Part shown: positions 1-7,379 of the stretch, piece by piece
Numbering within the stretch: position 1 is the stretch's first letter
How the letters are laid out: the number at the start of each line of letters is the position of its first letter
From: Azospirillum brasilense
Lineage (GTDB): Bacteria; Pseudomonadota; Alphaproteobacteria; Azospirillales; Azospirillaceae
Direction: 5' to 3'
DNA length: 64,000 nucleotides
NCBI RefSeq assembly: GCF_001315015.1
Contig: NZ_CP012915.1
Location: forward strand, 434,001 to 498,000
Notes under the pieces: generated by a model
Databases searched by the model: none
What the model saw: the letters and a program-made list of their open reading frames with translations, nothing else
What the model was told of the DNA's origin: nothing
Position numbers and translations under genes: made by a program

Positions 1-208
1 TCACCCGTCCCTGGGTCATGGTGGCCACATAATGCCCGAGCAGCCGCACGCCGTGGCTGTCCACCCCCAGCCGGGAGCCGTGCATCATCGCGCGGGTGGC
101 CGCGTTCGCCGTCGCCTCGTCCGCTCCCGCGGCCAGGAACACCGCGCGGCAGAAGGAGTCCAGGGCGTCCGCGTCGTAGCGCGCGGTCGGCTGAGCCGGT
201 CGGGTCAC
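1..208 (-). CDS. Ldh2/malate-lactate dehydrogenase family oxidoreductase, N-terminal part
   Basis: This is the first 69 codons of a minus-strand gene that runs off the left edge of the window. It starts with GTG at 208-206, overlapping the TGA of the upstream SDR by four bases (GTGA), so the two are translationally coupled. The translated end contains GVDSHGVRLLGHYV, the N-terminal hallmark of the Ldh2/YlbC/MdhA family of NAD(P)H-dependent 2-hydroxyacid and ketoacid oxidoreductases, in which the His-containing GxDSHG loop is near the active site. Members act on malate, lactate, ureidoglycolate or sugar-acid substrates; the substrate cannot be told from this fragment. Its place beside an SDR, a TRAP transporter and a sugar epimerase suggests a sugar-acid or hydroxyacid step. 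Confidence 0.8.
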   Translation of the reverse strand, partial: MTRPAQPTARYDADALDSFCRAVFLAAGADEATANAATRAMMHGSRLGVDSHGVRLLGHYVATMTQGRV

Positions 209-948
209 AGCGTCTGCCCCCCGTCGGCGACGAGCAGGCTTCCGGTCATGAAACCGGATTCGTCGCTGGCCAGATACACCGCGGCGGCGGCCATCTCCTC
301 GACGGTGCCCAGACGGCCCATCGGCTGGCGCGCGATGAACTGCGCCCGCATCCCCTCCGGGTCGGCGCTCGACTGGATGCGGTCCTCAAGCGACGGCGAG
401 TGGGTGGTGCCGGGGCACAGCGCGTTGCAGCGGACGCCGGCGCCGATGAAGTCGCGGGCCACGGCCTTGGTCAGGCCGATCACCGCCGCCTTGCTGGTCC
501 CGTAGGCGGTGCGGTTGGCGACGCCGGTCAGGCTCGACGCCACCGAGGCGACGTTCACGATGGAGCCCCGGCGCCGCTCGATCATGCCGGGAAGCGCCGC
601 GCGGATGGTGTGGAACATCGAGGTGACGTTCTGGTCCAGGCTGCGCGCCCAATCCTCGTCGCTGCAGTCCAGGATGGTGCCGTTGTGGACCCACCCGGCG
701 TTGTTGACGAGGATGTCGAGCGGCCCGGCCTCGGCGATGACGCGCCGCACCGCCGCCGGGTCGGTCACGTCGAGCGCGACCGGGGTGATTTGGGAATCGA
801 TCCGGGGCAGGTCTTCCATCTTGGACAGCGTGCGGCTGGCCGCGAGGACGCTTGCCCCCTCCCTGGCGAAGGCGAGCGCGATGGCCCGTCCCATGCCCTG
901 TCCCGCGCCGGTCACGAGGGCGCGTTTTCCGTCTAGTCTGCCGGTCAT
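205..948 (-). CDS. SDR oxidoreductase, 2-keto-3-deoxy-fuconate dehydrogenase-like
   Basis: A 247-residue classical short-chain dehydrogenase. The cofactor loop TGAGQGMG lies at residues 13-20, NNAG at 82-85, the catalytic Ser near 135-138, and Tyr149/Lys153 form the YxxxK site, so it should be active. Acidic Asp60 in ALDVTD and overall wording (GTILDCSDEDW, SMFHTIRA, NRTAYGTSKAAVIGLTK) resemble the subgroup containing 2-keto-3-deoxy-L-fuconate dehydrogenase and BDH2. That subgroup assignment is from remembered family sequences, not a search. It is the second-to-last visible gene of a minus-strand run with the TRAP transporter and probably oxidises a hydroxyl of the imported substrate. The gap to the TRAP permease gene is about 75 bases, so co-transcription is likely. 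Confidence 0.85.
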   Translation of the reverse strand: MTGRLDGKRALVTGAGQGMGRAIALAFAREGASVLAASRTLSKMEDLPRIDSQITPVALDVTDPAAVRRVIAEAGPLDILVNNAGWVHNGTILDCSDEDWARSLDQNVTSMFHTIRAALPGMIERRRGSIVNVASVASSLTGVANRTAYGTSKAAVIGLTKAVARDFIGAGVRCNALCPGTTHSPSLEDRIQSSADPEGMRAQFIARQPMGRLGTVEEMAAAAVYLASDESGFMTGSLLVADGGQTL

Positions 949-1023
949 CGTGTTTGGAACTCCACCAGTCGGCGCCGCGCGGGGCGCCGGGTTGGATGCA
1001 GGGTTTCGGTGTGCCCGCCGCGG

Positions 1024-2304
1024 TTATCCGAAGAGCAGGTTCGGGATCAGGAGGATGAACTCGGGCACGAAGATCAGAAGCAGGGTCGTCAGCCCGATGG
1101 CGACCATCAGGGGCACGGACTCCCGGACATAGGCTCCCACCGACACCTTCAGGATCGAGCACACGGTGAACATCGCCGCTCCGACCGGAGGCGTGAAGTT
1201 GCCGATCGTCGCCGCAACGATGAAGACGATGCCGAAGTGCACCGGATCGCCGCCCATCGCCCGCACGGCGGGCAGGAAGATCGGCGTCATCATGATGATG
1301 ATGACCGTGGCGTCGATGAACAGCCCGGCCGCCAGCACCAGGAGGACGATCAGGACCATCACCAGCTGGACGTTGTCGGTGAGGCTGGTCAGGGACGAGG
1401 CGATGACTTCGGGGATGCGCTCGAAGACGATGCCGTAGCTGAAGATCGCCGACAGGCTGATGAGGAACATCGCGGAGCCGACGTCGGCGAGACTGATCTC
1501 CAGCGCCTCGACGAAGCTCTTCGTCTTGAGCCGGCGGTAGACCACGAAACCGATGAACAGCGCGTACAGCACCGCGAAGGCGCCGATCTCCGAGGGCGTG
1601 AAGATGCCCATGCGCAACCCGACGAGCAGGATGACCGGGAACAGCAGCGCCCAGACGCCGCCCTTCAGGGCGCTGCCGACTTCCGCCAGGGACGCCCGTT
1701 TCGCCCGCTCCGGAGGGTATCCGCGCTTGTTGGAGGTGTACCAGACGGCGATGCTCATGGCGATGCCGAGCAGAAGCGCCGGGGCGAAGCCCGCCGCGAA
1801 CATCCGTCCGATCGACACCTGGCCGATGGTCCCGTAGAGGATCATGCCGATGCCCGGCGGGATCAGCGGGGTGAGAAGCGAGGTGAAGGAGATCACTCCG
1901 GCGGTGAAGCCGCGCGACATGCCCCGTTTCGTCATCTCCTCGCCGAGGATGCGCGACTGCATCGCCGCGTCCGCGATGGCCGATCCCGACACGCCGCCCA
2001 TCAGCGCCGACAGGACGATCGAAATCTGGGCGAGGCCGCCCTTGAAGTGTCCGGTGGCCACCGACGCCAGATTCAGCAGGCTTTCGGTGATGCCGGACCG
2101 GTTCATGTAGTTGCCCGCCATGATGAACAGGGGAACGGCGAGCAGGGCGAAATTCTGGGTCTGGGACACCGTCACCTGGAGCGGGATGGTGAAGGGCAGC
2201 TCCGGGTGCTGCAGGAAGAACAGAACCCCCGAGATGCCGATCGCGAAGGCGACCGGCATGCCGATGAGAAGGAAGACCGCGAAGGCCAGAACGACGAGCA
2301 GCAT
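1024..2304 (-). CDS. TRAP transporter large permease subunit (DctM family)
   Basis: A 426-residue, very hydrophobic protein with about a dozen predicted membrane segments and typical DctM phrases such as GGVSGSAIADAA, PPGIGMILYG and NFTPPVGAAMF. It is the translocating subunit of a tripartite ATP-independent periplasmic transporter, driven by an ion gradient, in the inner membrane. The start is the ATG at 2304, two bases after the small-permease stop codon (TGA at 2309-2307), which gives the usual DctM N-terminus MLLVVLAFAVFLLIG. An upstream in-frame extension would overlap dctQ in another frame and is rejected. Order dctP-dctQ-dctM on the minus strand is the standard TRAP operon. Confidence 0.93.
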   Translation of the reverse strand: MLLVVLAFAVFLLIGMPVAFAIGISGVLFFLQHPELPFTIPLQVTVSQTQNFALLAVPLFIMAGNYMNRSGITESLLNLASVATGHFKGGLAQISIVLSALMGGVSGSAIADAAMQSRILGEEMTKRGMSRGFTAGVISFTSLLTPLIPPGIGMILYGTIGQVSIGRMFAAGFAPALLLGIAMSIAVWYTSNKRGYPPERAKRASLAEVGSALKGGVWALLFPVILLVGLRMGIFTPSEIGAFAVLYALFIGFVVYRRLKTKSFVEALEISLADVGSAMFLISLSAIFSYGIVFERIPEVIASSLTSLTDNVQLVMVLIVLLVLAAGLFIDATVIIIMMTPIFLPAVRAMGGDPVHFGIVFIVAATIGNFTPPVGAAMFTVCSILKVSVGAYVRESVPLMVAIGLTTLLLIFVPEFILLIPNLLFG

Positions 2305-2306
2305 GG

Positions 2307-2810
2307 TCAGGCGGTCTCCCCGCTGGCGGCAGCGGCGCACGGAACGCCGTCGGACCGCATCAGGGCCCGTATCTTGAGGATCGTGGTGATGAGCATCAGG
2401 GCCGCCCCGACGGCGATGCTGGCGGTGACCCAGGAATAGCTGACTCCGGGAATGCCGTTGAAGGTCCGGGACCGGCTGGTCCAGGCGAGCAGGGTGCCGC
2501 CGTAGACGGCGTAGCAGAGGAACAGCGCGATCGCCGCGTAGTTCACGAACAGCAGGGTCCGCTGGTACCGCTCGGACAGCTTCGCGGTCACCAGATCCAG
2601 GGACATCAGCATGTCCTTGCGCCAAGCGATGTCAGCGCACAGGAACACCGCCCAGGCGAAGAAGCAGGTCGCCAGATCGATGGTCCAGTTGAGCGGGTGC
2701 TGCATCATCCGCGCCACGCCGCCCAGCAGAAGCAACCCCACCATCAGCATCAGGAACAAGCCGGCGAGGATCGCCTCCAGCTTCAGAACATAATCATAGA
2801 GAGTTTTCAT
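2307..2810 (-). CDS. TRAP transporter small permease subunit (DctQ family)
   Basis: A 167-residue protein with four hydrophobic segments, matching the size and topology of DctQ subunits. It contains W(A)VFLCADIAWRKDMLMSLD, equivalent to the conserved aW..R...h...d region of the family. It pairs with the large permease in the inner membrane. The ATG at 2810 gives MKTLYDYVLKLEAILAG; a longer in-frame version would run into the end of dctP and is not credible. It lies between dctP (28-base gap) and dctM (2-base gap), so all three are very probably one transcript. Confidence 0.88.
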   Translation of the reverse strand: MKTLYDYVLKLEAILAGLFLMLMVGLLLLGGVARMMQHPLNWTIDLATCFFAWAVFLCADIAWRKDMLMSLDLVTAKLSERYQRTLLFVNYAAIALFLCYAVYGGTLLAWTSRSRTFNGIPGVSYSWVTASIAVGAALMLITTILKIRALMRSDGVPCAAAASGETA

Positions 2811-2838
2811 AAGGCAGGCCTCGCCGGCTTCGGACGAC

Positions 2839-3834
2839 TTAGCGTCCCATTTCCTTGTAGATGGCCGCGCGCACCTCGGTGAGGCCGAGCTTCTGGTAGG
2901 CGGCGTCGCCGGCCTTGCGGAAGGCTTCCAGATCAACGTTGTCGGTCACCTTCATGCCGCCCTTGACCAGCGCGGCCTTCTCACCTTCCGCGGCGTCGGC
3001 GAGCACCTTCGACACCTTCTGGCCGGCGGCGCTGCATTCCTCGACCAGCGCGGTCTGGTAGTCGGCGGGAAGCTTCTTGAACCAGGAGGCGCTGACGACC
3101 TCGAAGTTGATCAGCAGGATGTGGCCGGTCTCGCTGACGTTCCGGACGACTTCCTGGAGGTTGCCCGGACGGATGTTGGCATAGGTCAGCTCCGCGCCGT
3201 CGACGGCCCGCTGCTGAAGACCGGGGTAGATGTCGCCGAAGCTCATCGCCGTCGGGGCCGCGCCGATCGCACGCACCGATTCCTGCCAGATCGGGGCGGG
3301 CGGGGTGCGGATGCGCAGCCCGGACAGCTCACCTGGGTTGCGGACCGGCTTGTTGGCGAAGACATGGCGCTTGCCCTGCACGAAGTCGAAGCAGACGACC
3401 TGGAGACCGTGCTTGTCAGCCAGCTCCGTCTTCCACTTCTTGACGGTGTCGAGCTTCGACAGCGCGAAGGCCTCATCGAGCGTCTCGATGAAATAGGGGC
3501 CATTCAGGACCGCGATCTCGCGGACATAGTTGCCGAGACGCGCCGCGTCAGTGTTCTGGCCGATGTTGGCGCCCTGGCGGATCTGCTCGATGATGTCCTC
3601 TTCGTTGCCGAGCTGGGCGCTGTGGAACACCTCGATCTTGAGGCCGCCGTTTGTCCGCTCCTCGACGCGCTTGGCCCATTCCTGGAATGCCGAATGATAG
3701 GCTTCGACCGGGCTGTGGACGTGGTTCATGCGCAGGATGTGCTTTTCCTGGGCCTGGGCCATGCCCACGCCGGCGATCAGCGTCAGCGCGGTGGCTCCAA
3801 GAAAAGCGCCAAGGTGCTTGGACATGTTGATCAC
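2839..3834 (-). CDS. TRAP transporter substrate-binding protein (DctP family)
   Basis: A 331-residue periplasmic solute receptor with an N-terminal signal peptide ending near AQAQ (about residue 28). The ligand-contact region carries the family's conserved Arg in LRIRTPPAP, followed by GAAPTAMSFGDIYPGLQQRAVDG. It delivers the substrate to the DctQ/DctM permease; TRAP receptors usually bind organic, sugar or aldonic acids through that Arg. I chose the GTG at 3834 because GGGAG sits six bases before it; ATG at 3825 (three codons later) is the alternative and is 15 bases from GGGAG. The neighbouring dehydrogenases and epimerase point to a sugar-derived acid or polyol, which is inference. Confidence 0.9.
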   Translation of the reverse strand: MINMSKHLGAFLGATALTLIAGVGMAQAQEKHILRMNHVHSPVEAYHSAFQEWAKRVEERTNGGLKIEVFHSAQLGNEEDIIEQIRQGANIGQNTDAARLGNYVREIAVLNGPYFIETLDEAFALSKLDTVKKWKTELADKHGLQVVCFDFVQGKRHVFANKPVRNPGELSGLRIRTPPAPIWQESVRAIGAAPTAMSFGDIYPGLQQRAVDGAELTYANIRPGNLQEVVRNVSETGHILLINFEVVSASWFKKLPADYQTALVEECSAAGQKVSKVLADAAEGEKAALVKGGMKVTDNVDLEAFRKAGDAAYQKLGLTEVRAAIYKEMGR

Positions 3835-4000
3835 TTTCTACTCCCTAGAATTTATTATGAGTTCGGAGAACGAGGGCGCTCGTTGCTTTGAGCGTGGAGC
3901 CTGAGACCGCCCTTGCACTGTTTTTTTGCTGTTCGCCCGTGCGGAGCGGACAGGCGATGCACGGATGGCGAACGGGTCAATCCGTGCAACGTTCGGTTAT

Positions 4001-4028
4001 CTTGCACACTTGTATCCAAGGATGCAAG
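4001..4028. promoter_or_regulatory. Nested palindrome, candidate GntR/FCD operator
   Basis: The bases form two nested dyads: outer CTTGCA (4001-4006) with TGCAAG (4023-4028), and inner CTTG-TATC-CAAG (4009-4020). The inner TTGTATCCAA core resembles the TTGTATACAA-like sites bound by many FCD-type GntR regulators. It lies upstream of the GntR gene and within reach of the dctP promoter. The dyad is seen directly; the regulator assignment is inference. Confidence 0.6.
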
Positions 4029-4051
4029 ATGGTACGGATCATCAAGAAGGC

Positions 4052-4076
4052 GATTTGATTGGTACCCAATCAAATC
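4052..4076. promoter_or_regulatory. 25-base perfect palindrome, candidate operator
   Basis: GATTTGATTGG (4052-4062) and CCAATCAAATC (4066-4076) are exact inverted repeats around TAC. The core TTGGTACCCAA has the TTG-N5-CAA form shared with the nearby dyad (TTGTATCCAA has TTG-N4-CAA). Its centre is about 50 bases from the centre of the other dyad. It probably binds a dimeric regulator, most simply the adjacent GntR protein. Confidence 0.6.
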
Positions 4077-4306
4077 CACATTCGGATGGGATTCCGCTGC
4101 GCAGGGGTGGCGTCATGGAGGGGAGGTGCAACCAATAATGCCAAAGTGATCGTCCGGCGGTACCAGACATCGGTTCGGTTTCACCCGCATCCCGGACTGT
4201 GTTCAGCGGCGCTGCGACCTTGCGTGGGCCAATCCGATCCGGCGATAATCGCGATTCTGGGCTCGGAAAGGGCGAAGTCCGCCTGCGCGGCGGCTGGGGG
4301 AACACG

Positions 4307-5002
4307 GTGAAGAACGAACGGCTGGTGTTGGAACGCAACACGCTGGACAGCGTGATCTACAAGGAGCTGCGGAAGAGGATCATTTCGCTGTCGTTCCAGC
4401 CCGGCTCGATGATCTACGAAAACGCCGTCGCCGACGAATACGGCGTCAGCCGGACACCGGTGCGTCAGGCCTTTTCCCGGCTGGCGAACGAAGGCTTGCT
4501 GAGCATCCTGCCGCAGCGCGGGGCGCAGGTATCCCACCTGTCGGTGGCCAAGGTGAAGGAGGCCCAGTTCATCCGGGAGGCGCTGGAGGTGTCGGCGTTC
4601 GGCGAGGTGGCGCGCATCTGGAACAAGACCGCCGATCACAGCGCGGCGCAGAGCAAGGCGCTGTCGCTGATCGAGCAGCAGAGACAGGTCGTGCGGGAGA
4701 AGGACTATGTCGGTTTCACCGAACTGGACGTGGCGTTCCACGACACCGTCATCGGGGTTCTGGGGAACGCCATGCTGCTGGAGATGCTGAGCGACGTGAG
4801 GACGCATCTGACACGGGTGCGCTTCCTCGAACTTCAGGAGGCCCACCATGAGGACGATGCGATCGCCGACCACGTCAAGCTGATGGGCTCGATCATGGCG
4901 AACGACGTCACGGGAACCCAGTCGCTTCTGCTGGCCCATTTGAAGATGATCGAGGCGATGCGCGACGACATCCTCAAACGTCACGACATTCTCTTCGAAT
5001 AG
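4307..5002 (+). CDS. GntR family regulator with FCD ligand domain
   Basis: A 231-residue transcription factor. The winged helix-turn-helix is at about residues 15-75 (YKELRKRIISLSFQPG and ADEYGVSRTPVRQAFSRL are classic GntR wording), followed by an all-helical FCD domain with conserved acidic and His residues (ELDVAFHDTVI, DHVKLMGSI) that bind a metal and a small acid. The GTG at 4307 is chosen because GGGGG lies six bases upstream and the product length is normal; an ATG at 4199 would add 36 residues of low-complexity sequence. It is divergent from the TRAP operon, the usual arrangement for its repressor, and is followed by the epimerase gene. Confidence 0.88.
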   Translation: MKNERLVLERNTLDSVIYKELRKRIISLSFQPGSMIYENAVADEYGVSRTPVRQAFSRLANEGLLSILPQRGAQVSHLSVAKVKEAQFIREALEVSAFGEVARIWNKTADHSAAQSKALSLIEQQRQVVREKDYVGFTELDVAFHDTVIGVLGNAMLLEMLSDVRTHLTRVRFLELQEAHHEDDAIADHVKLMGSIMANDVTGTQSLLLAHLKMIEAMRDDILKRHDILFE

Positions 5003-5180
5003 ACCCCGTCCGGGGGCTCCGCCGAAGGGGCCCATCGCCGGACGGTTCATCCGGACATCGCTGACGAACGCAGGCCCAAGCCGATCGAAAAAGGCCGGCG
5101 GGGATGGGGGCTGCCTGCCCTTTGCGAACCGGCGGCAAAACCAACGACCCCACAAGCGGGTAGAATCAGGAGGAAACGAG

Positions 5181-6029
5181 ATGAACAGACGGTCGATCCA
5201 CAGCTACACTTGGATCCCGAAGTGGTCCACCGAGGACGGCGCCTATGCGGCCGAGCGTGCCGCGGCCTTCGGCTATGGCCAACTCGTCGTGCCGATCCGC
5301 GACCATGACAGCATCGAACCGGCGGCCATCGCCGCGCTGTGCGAGCGGGCGGGGGTCCGCCCCGTGGCGACCTCGCCCCTTCAGGTGGACAACGACATTT
5401 CAAGCACCGACCCGGAGGTGCACCGCCGCGGGATCGAGCGGCATTGCGCGGCGCTCGCCCTGGCGCGCGACATGGGCGCGGACCGCATGGGCGGCATCCT
5501 CTACAGCGCCTTCGGCAAGGCGTCGAGGGTGCCGAGCGACGCCAATTTCCAGGCGGCGGCGGACGGGTTGCGGATCGTTGCCGAACGGGCCGCGTCCTAC
5601 GGGATGCTGCTGGCGCTCGAAGTGGTCAACCGGTACGAGAGCAACCTGATCAACACGGCGGAACAGGCCGTCCGGATGGTCAAGCTGATCGGCGCCGACA
5701 ACGTCCGCGTCCATCTCGACACCTTCCACATGAACATTGAGGAGAACGACCTGCTGGGCGCGCTTGAACTGGCGATGCCCCATCTCGGCTATTTCGAGAT
5801 CGACCAGAACCACCGCGGCCGTCTGACGGAGGGGGCCATCGATTTCGCCCCGATGCTGCGCCGGTTGAAGGCGGCCAATTATCAGGGGCTGATCGGCGTC
5901 GAAGCCTTCTCCTCCGCCGTGTCGCATCCGGACATCACCGCGGGCGTGGCGTCCTGGCGCAACCTGTTCGACCATGGCGACGAGGTGGCGCGTGACGGGC
6001 AACTGTTGCTCGATCAACACGGCCTCTGA
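5181..6029 (+). CDS. Sugar epimerase/isomerase, tagatose/psicose 3-epimerase-like TIM barrel
   Basis: A 282-residue AP-endonuclease-2 superfamily TIM barrel. Its start has AGGAGG seven bases upstream. The metal-binding set of ketose 3-epimerases is partly visible: Glu147 (LALEVVNRYESN), Asp180 (VHLDTFHMNIEE), Arg217 and Glu241 (GVEAF). At the place where D-tagatose 3-epimerase has its metal-ligand His, the sequence reads YFEIDQNHRG, with Glu206 in the aligned spot and His211 nearby, so the exact metal site is uncertain. It likely interconverts a ketose or keto-acid epimer in the pathway fed by the TRAP transporter. The gap to the GntR gene is 178 bases with no other gene in it. Confidence 0.8.
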   Translation: MNRRSIHSYTWIPKWSTEDGAYAAERAAAFGYGQLVVPIRDHDSIEPAAIAALCERAGVRPVATSPLQVDNDISSTDPEVHRRGIERHCAALALARDMGADRMGGILYSAFGKASRVPSDANFQAAADGLRIVAERAASYGMLLALEVVNRYESNLINTAEQAVRMVKLIGADNVRVHLDTFHMNIEENDLLGALELAMPHLGYFEIDQNHRGRLTEGAIDFAPMLRRLKAANYQGLIGVEAFSSAVSHPDITAGVASWRNLFDHGDEVARDGQLLLDQHGL

Positions 6030-6059
6030 CGACGCCCGCCGCCGGCGCACGCCCATCCG

Positions 6060-6200
6060 GCCGCTGTTGTCCAGACCGGAGACATCGCTGACACCTGTTC
6101 GGAGACATGATTGACGTTTGGCATGGTCGGTGTCGGAGGAGGCCATGCCGCGGCGGGTGAAAGTGTCGATGAAGGACTGCGCAGACGAAGCGCAGCCATG
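6060..6200 (+). mobile_element. Probable insertion-sequence end remnant (IS481-like)
   Basis: From about 6070 the sequence has a repeated GGAGACAT motif (6079 and 6102 regions), then TGTCGGAGGAGGCC directly before ATG at 6144, which opens a short MPRRVKVSMKDC reading frame. This looks like the leader and first codons of an IS481-type transposase as I remember them. The frame soon degenerates and no transposase domain follows, so at most a fragment is left. No matching right end or target duplication was found. The family call is from memory and weak. Confidence 0.35.
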
Positions 6201-6342
6201 TCCGGCTCGCTGTCCGCCCACCGCCCCGAAACGCAAAAGGCGCAGCAATTTCCCACTGTCCCCAGGATCTGGAGGTGCGCCCGGCGAGGGAGATCCTCGA
6301 ACTGGCCTGGTGATCCGCAGGCGCCACCACCGTACGGCACGA

Positions 6343-6370
6343 ACGGCCCCGCCCCTCCCGGCGGGGCCGT
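6343..6370. terminator. GC-rich hairpin, probable terminator
   Basis: ACGGCCCCGCC (6343-6353) pairs perfectly with GGCGGGGCCGT (6360-6370) over a six-base loop, an 11-bp stem. It is followed by TTCGCGTTTG, a weak T-rich tail. It may end transcripts from the epimerase side and insulate the iclR operon that starts downstream. Confidence 0.6.
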
Positions 6371-6457
6371 TTCGCGTTTGGGACACGGAGGGGAACAGTC
6401 GTGCAAAATGACTATGGGGGTATGCATTTCAAACAATGCAGAAGACAGATAATTCGT

Positions 6458-6486
6458 TTGACCAACAATATTTGCGCACTCATAAT
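6458..6486 (+). promoter_or_regulatory. Sigma70-like promoter of the iclR operon
   Basis: TTGACC at 6458-6463 and CATAAT at 6481-6486 are separated by exactly 17 bases in a locally AT-rich stretch, matching a housekeeping promoter. Transcription would start near 6493, giving a leader of about 40 bases before the iclR ATG at 6531. An AGAATTCT palindrome at 6500-6507 lies just past the predicted start and could be part of an autoregulatory site. The rest of the 6030-6530 gap holds the IS remnant and the hairpin; I see no intact gene. Confidence 0.6.
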
Positions 6487-6530
6487 CTTCATAGAAAATA
6501 GAATTCTCAATAGAGAACGGAGAGCGCGCC

Positions 6531-7379
6531 ATGCTCACCGACGATCAGGACCGGGAGTCCTTCACCCTTTCGACGACCTTCAACGCCGGCAAGCCGGTCG
6601 GCGCGGTGGTCAGCGCCTTCGCGATCCTGCGCCATCTGGCGGCGCAGGAGGGGGCGGTGTCGAGCGCGCAGGTCGCCCGCGCGCTCGGCCTCAACCCGAG
6701 CACCTGCTTCAACATCCTGAAGACCCTGGCCGCGGAGCGGGTGGTCCAGTTCGAGGAGGTCGGCAAGGCCTACCGGCTGGGCGCCGGGCTGCTGGAGCTG
6801 GCGGGCAGCGCGCTCGATCAGGTCGGCTACACCCGGCTGCTCCACCCGGAGCTGGAACGGCTGGCCGCCGCGTGGCAGACGCCGATGACGGCGTGGCTGC
6901 GGGTCAGCGACCACCGCGTCATGCTGGTGGATCAGGCGGTGTCCAGCTCGGCCATCCAGATCCACATGCGGATCGGTCACCGGCTGCCGCTGCTGGTCGG
7001 CGCGCTCGGCCGCTGCATGGCGGCGCACGCCGGCCTGCCGGTGGAGGAGATGCGCCGCCAGTACGCCGCCGTCCGTCAGGACAACCCGCCGCCCTTCGAG
7101 CAATTCCTGGCCGAGGTGGAGGAGGCGCGGGCCGCCGGCTATGCGGTGGACCGCGACGGCTTCACGCGTGGCGTGACGACGGTGTCCAGCCCGATCCTCG
7201 ACGCCGAGGGCCGGCCCTTCCTGGCCCTGTCGGCGGTCGGGCTGACCGCGCAGTTCTCCGACGAGCGGGCGGCGGCGATGGCCGCCGACCTGCGCGACAC
7301 CACGCGGCGCATCGGACGGCAGCTCGCCGGGCCGGGCCGGGCCGCCGCCCCCCTTTCCCCACGGGAGACCACGCGATGA
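6531..7379 (+). CDS. IclR family transcriptional regulator
   Basis: A 282-residue protein with an N-terminal winged helix-turn-helix (about residues 28-80: AFAILRHLAAQEGAVSSAQV, ALGLNPSTCFNILKTL) and a C-terminal IclR effector domain with typical phrases (VGALGRCMAAH, GVTTVSSPILD). A GGAG Shine-Dalgarno sequence lies eight bases before the ATG. It is the first gene of a long plus-strand operon and overlaps the thiolase gene by ATGA, so regulator and enzymes are translated together. It probably senses the pathway substrate or a CoA-ester/acid intermediate. A regulator encoded as first gene of its own operon implies autoregulation. Confidence 0.9.
   Translation: MLTDDQDRESFTLSTTFNAGKPVGAVVSAFAILRHLAAQEGAVSSAQVARALGLNPSTCFNILKTLAAERVVQFEEVGKAYRLGAGLLELAGSALDQVGYTRLLHPELERLAAAWQTPMTAWLRVSDHRVMLVDQAVSSSAIQIHMRIGHRLPLLVGALGRCMAAHAGLPVEEMRRQYAAVRQDNPPPFEQFLAEVEEARAAGYAVDRDGFTRGVTTVSSPILDAEGRPFLALSAVGLTAQFSDERAAAMAADLRDTTRRIGRQLAGPGRAAAPLSPRETTR

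Larger units (their letters stand above)
3835..4306. promoter_or_regulatory. Divergent dctP/gntR intergenic regulatory region
   Basis: This 472-base gap separates the minus-strand TRAP operon from the plus-strand GntR gene. It is less GC-rich than its surroundings and contains two strong dyads (described separately at 4001-4028 and 4052-4076) plus a short GTTC-GGA-GAAC dyad at 3861-3871 near the dctP start. I see no convincing coding sequence in it. Both promoters should lie here, but I could not fix -35/-10 boxes with confidence. Confidence 0.6.

Noticed and set aside
1024..2625. Longer DctM reading frame starting near 2625
   Set aside because: The upstream part overlaps dctQ in another frame and has no membrane-protein character; the DctM start at 2304 fits the family.
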